DNA from: Odiellus spinosus
Taxonomy: Eukaryota; Arthropoda; Arachnida; Opiliones; Phalangiidae
Assembly (NCBI GenBank): GCA_963920705.1
Contig: CAWUCO010000180.1
Coordinates: 124,001 to 188,000 of the forward strand
Direction: 5' to 3'
DNA length: 64,000 nucleotides
The notes beneath the pieces are model-generated. The model was not told the origin of the DNA and searched no databases. It saw only the letters and a program-made list of their open reading frames with translations. How positions within the stretch are numbered: position 1 is the stretch's first letter; each line of letters opens with the position of its first letter. The position numbers and the translations under genes were made by a program. Positions 63,306 through 64,000 of this stretch are shown in pieces.

Positions 63306-64000
63306 TTGAGTTACAAATGAATTGGGGGGTTCAGTGTTTAAATCTGGCAAAATAGGTGTCCACCTTAAAATTAACTGTAATTTTAAAATATGATAACTAT
63401 ATATGTATTTATGTTATACTAAAAAATTGTTTTGATATAATTAGTACATAGGTATTTAAAACGAATTTCACTTTCAATTTTTTTATACATAATTCACAAT
63501 GGATGAATTTCTCGAAGAACTGGTTAAAAGTAGAGAATCTTGCGCAGCATCATTTCACAGCTAAGCATCAATCAGCGTATCTTTCACAGTTGAATTACGA
63601 AAGAAGCCGTGGTTTTAATGGATTTTTCGTAAAGCTATTCCTTCGTGGTACAAGACGCGGGCCAAGGATACCATTGGGACAATTCACGAGCGACTACCCA
63701 TACATTTTAGATTTACTATAAGAATTTCTCAAGAGTGGCGCAACATTTGAATTTCGTGATTTAAATAACGGAAGTCAAAGGTTGCACCACTCTTGAGAAA
63801 TCCTTGAGATTACCTCACACATATAACGAGGTTTCGGTGAATTTTATTAAGAAAATGACGGAATTTCAAACTCCGTGAATTAAAAATTTAAAAAAGGTAA
63901 ACTTTTTCAGAGACGGCTTAAATACGCGGTACAAAAATTGCAAAAACCTTATCAATGTGTGCTTTCACGAGGAAGATTTGAAAATCGCCGCGGGCTGGAA
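63306..64000. other. Unassigned right edge
   Basis: A short open frame starts ATGGATGAATTTCTCG at 63499 but stops after about 21 codons. A 72-codon frame in another phase ends at 63721 without a recognisable domain. TTCTCAAGAGTGGCGCAAC (63724) and GTTGCACCACTCTTGAGAA (63781) form a small inverted pair. The last 60 bases (RDGLNTRYKNCKNLINVCFH-like) could be the start of an exon running off the window. Confidence 0.3.

Overview
This is an AT-rich, repeat-dense eukaryotic window, most likely from an arthropod. The evidence is spliced genes with canonical introns, a chemosensory-type ionotropic receptor (IR) gene, interspersed TTAGG-like motifs, and a transposon mix (DD41D mariner, PIF/Harbinger, Ty3/gypsy, LINE, Polinton-like integrase, SINE). 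No bacterial operons, rRNA genes or CRISPR arrays were seen. Species cannot be named from sequence alone.

Layout. 0-3 kb: tandem arrays (30-, 14-, about 60- and 20-bp units) and terminal fragments of interspersed elements. 4.1-6.65 kb: a decayed copy of a multicopy protein family with PIN/exonuclease-like acidic motifs. 7.06-9.2 and 10.6-13.0 kb: two oppositely oriented copies of a roughly 2.2-2.8 kb transposable family (called 'ATIR family' here). It has one ACAAGTTGGG end, one palindromic hairpin end, and an offset 11-bp inverted repeat. 14.3 kb: a SINE with a 5S-rRNA-like head. 14.7-15.8 kb: a TTCGCCCAA/TTGGGCGAA array. 15.8-18.4 kb: a block carrying a THAP-domain gene. 19.0-22.4 kb: two copies of a SWIM zinc-finger gene, one enclosed by long inverted arms. 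22.9-26.8 kb: a nearly complete PIF/Harbinger element with a transposase and a MADF gene. 26.8-30 kb: foldback repeats. 30.6-33.8 kb: a compact 64-codon gene with TATA box and poly(A) signal, and a Polinton-type integrase fragment. 34.7-39.8 kb: a second, inverted copy of the THAP block, split by an ATIR-family insertion that defines that family's ends. 42.4-54.7 kb: the 3' half of an IR gene on the minus strand. Its last intron holds a 7.3-kb gypsy element, itself split by a LINE; the preceding intron holds a palindromic DD41D mariner. 55.5-62.1 kb: another ATIR copy, split by a second, 4.4-kb palindromic DD41D element that in turn carries a 0.9-kb hAT-like insertion. 62.1-64 kb: a foldback repeat and unassigned DNA.

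The strongest signals are: (1) the ATIR family, whose asymmetric inverted repeats, terminal hairpin and lack of target duplication resemble Helentron/Helitron2 elements; (2) repeated formation of giant palindromes from transposon 3' ends in unrelated families (DD41D twice, SWIM gene once); (3) the gypsy insertion abutting an IR splice donor, so that the LTR edge supplies the donor T. Protein assignments come from recognising motifs by eye; no database search was possible.
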